Of a stretch of DNA of 15,745 nucleotides, positions 15,327-15,745 are shown piece by piece. The notes beneath the pieces were generated by a model. The model was not told the DNA's origin. It saw only the letters and a list, made by a program, of their open reading frames with translations, and ran no database searches. The position numbers and the translations under genes were made by a program. How positions within the stretch are numbered: position 1 is the stretch's first letter; the number at the start of each line of letters is the position of its first letter. Location of the stretch: positions 1 to 15,745 of the forward strand of contig JBGSKO010000083.1 of NCBI GenBank assembly GCA_041741155.1, written 5' to 3'. This stretch comes from M3007 sp041741155 (GTDB lineage Bacteria; Bacteroidota; Bacteroidia; Chitinophagales; Saprospiraceae).

Positions 15327-15745
15327 TTACTCCACCAACACCACCCGCTTCGCCACTACGCCGCTCGCCGAGCGCACACGCACGGTGTAAATCCCCGCCG
15401 CAGCGCCCGCTTCGCGCAAGCTGATCTGTACCTGCAAATCCTCCACCACCGGTATCGGGTTTTCCCAAATCAACTGGCCCAGATCGCTGAAAATTGAAAT
15501 TATTACCGCCTCGCCGGCGTAATCGCTGAGGTCGAGCCGGAAACGGTCGGTCGTTGGGTTCGGGTTAACGCTGTAGCTGCGGGTTTCAACCCGCAGTGTC
15601 TCCGGGTAGCTGCGGGTTTCAACCCGCAGTGCGTCCGTGTTGCTGCGGGTTTCAACCCGCAGGACTTCCTCCGTAGCGTGTTGCGGGTTAAAACCCGCAA
15701 CTACTGGAGGCTGCGGGTTAAAACCCGCAGGTACTGAAACGACCG
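15327..15745 (-). CDS. T9SS type A sorting-domain protein, C-terminal part with in-frame palindrome-encoded linker (5' end outside window)
   Basis: Read on the minus strand, one frame is open from the window edge to the TAA at 15327-15329, giving 138 residues and no start codon inside the window. The last ~85 residues are a T9SS sorting domain: YSVNPNPTTDRF, VIISIFSDLGQLIWE, then AGIYTVRVRSASGVVAKRVVLVE. The preceding ~55 residues are low-complexity and come from five copies of a palindromic DNA repeat: two copies of an AGFNPQ motif, then three copies of LRVETRS. Despite the repeats, no stop interrupts the frame. The sorting tail shows that the product is exported; the functional part of the protein is outside the window. 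It precedes the hybrid regulator on the same strand. A shorter frame in another phase (15223-15468) is a shadow, since it lacks the sorting-domain pattern. Confidence 0.85.
   Translation of the reverse strand, partial: VVSVPAGFNPQPPVVAGFNPQHATEEVLRVETRSNTDALRVETRSYPETLRVETRSYSVNPNPTTDRFRLDLSDYAGEAVIISIFSDLGQLIWENPIPVVEDLQVQISLREAGAAAGIYTVRVRSASGVVAKRVVLVE
15573..15671. repeat. Three 33-bp tandem units carrying a GCGGGTT palindrome, inside the coding region
   Basis: The units 15573-15605, 15606-15638 and 15639-15671 each begin with GTAGC or GTTGC, followed by the perfect palindrome CTGCGGGTT-TC-AACCCGCAG (15577-15596, 15610-15629, 15643-15662) and a variable tail of about 10 bases. The period is exactly 33 bases or 11 codons, so each copy keeps the reading frame. 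On the coding (minus) strand each gives LRVETRS plus four variable residues. Confidence 0.9.
15681..15730. repeat. Two further GCGGGTT palindromes, inverted and in a second coding phase
   Basis: TTGCGGGTT-AA-AACCCGCAA (15681-15700) and CTGCGGGTT-AA-AACCCGCAG (15711-15730) are perfect 9-bp stems with an AA loop, as in the intergenic copies at 2262-2342. The asymmetric loop shows that they point opposite to the three 33-bp units. They are translated in a different phase and give AGFNPQ. Confidence 0.9.

Noticed and set aside
15223..15468. Minus-strand frame of 81 residues
   Set aside because: It overlaps the T9SS sorting-domain frame in another phase, runs through the 15-bp hairpin and has an Arg/Gly-rich composition typical of a shadow.
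15573..15730. CRISPR array formed by the five palindromes
   Set aside because: The gaps between repeats are only 10 to 18 bases, the repeats are 20 bases and differ in orientation, and the stretch is an open coding frame ending in a sorting domain.

Overview
The window looks like a piece of a Bacteroidota chromosome, most plausibly from a Saprospiraceae/Chitinophagales-type environmental lineage. The phylum call rests on four exported proteins ending in type IX secretion (T9SS) C-terminal sorting domains, on A-rich leaders without Shine-Dalgarno motifs, on a one-protein hybrid two-component system (Reg_prop/Y_Y_Y sensor, kinase, receiver, AraC), and on a DUF4407 protein. The family-level placement is inference only. 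No tRNA, rRNA, CRISPR array, transposase or phage gene was seen.

Layout. 1-711 (+) is the 3' end of a secreted T9SS protein. 712-999 holds a perfect 38-bp inverted repeat. 1000-2127 (+) is a DUF4407 membrane/coiled-coil protein, followed by a strong terminator (2140-2179) and two copies of a GCGGGTT/AACCCGC palindrome. 2346-6166 is a minus-strand group of exported proteins: a Kelch-like propeller with a T9SS tail (upstream gene), a lipoprotein mono-haem cytochrome c, and a ScyD/ScyE-type propeller with a T9SS tail. A 171-bp MITE-like palindromic element lies between the last two. 6445-10903 (+) is a signalling operon: a receiver-only protein, a large CheB-CheR-PAS-histidine kinase fusion, and a second receiver-only protein. 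This block is visibly more AT-rich than its surroundings. 11010-15161 (-) is a giant hybrid two-component regulator. 15327-15745 (-) is the 3' end of another T9SS protein whose linker is built from five in-frame palindromic repeats.

How the parts may work together. The minus-strand exported set suggests a surface or periplasmic redox/binding function. The CheB-CheR-kinase operon can be read as a phosphorelay in which the fusion kinase phosphorylates two stand-alone receivers; no other chemotaxis gene is present. The hybrid regulator would sense a ligand in the periplasm and control transcription directly, and the T9SS gene next to it is a candidate target.

The most unusual feature is the abundance and variety of short palindromic repeats. 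At least five sequence types sit between genes. One family, found between genes at 2262-2342, also occurs at 15577-15730 inside an open reading frame, where it is translated in two different phases into two different peptide motifs.
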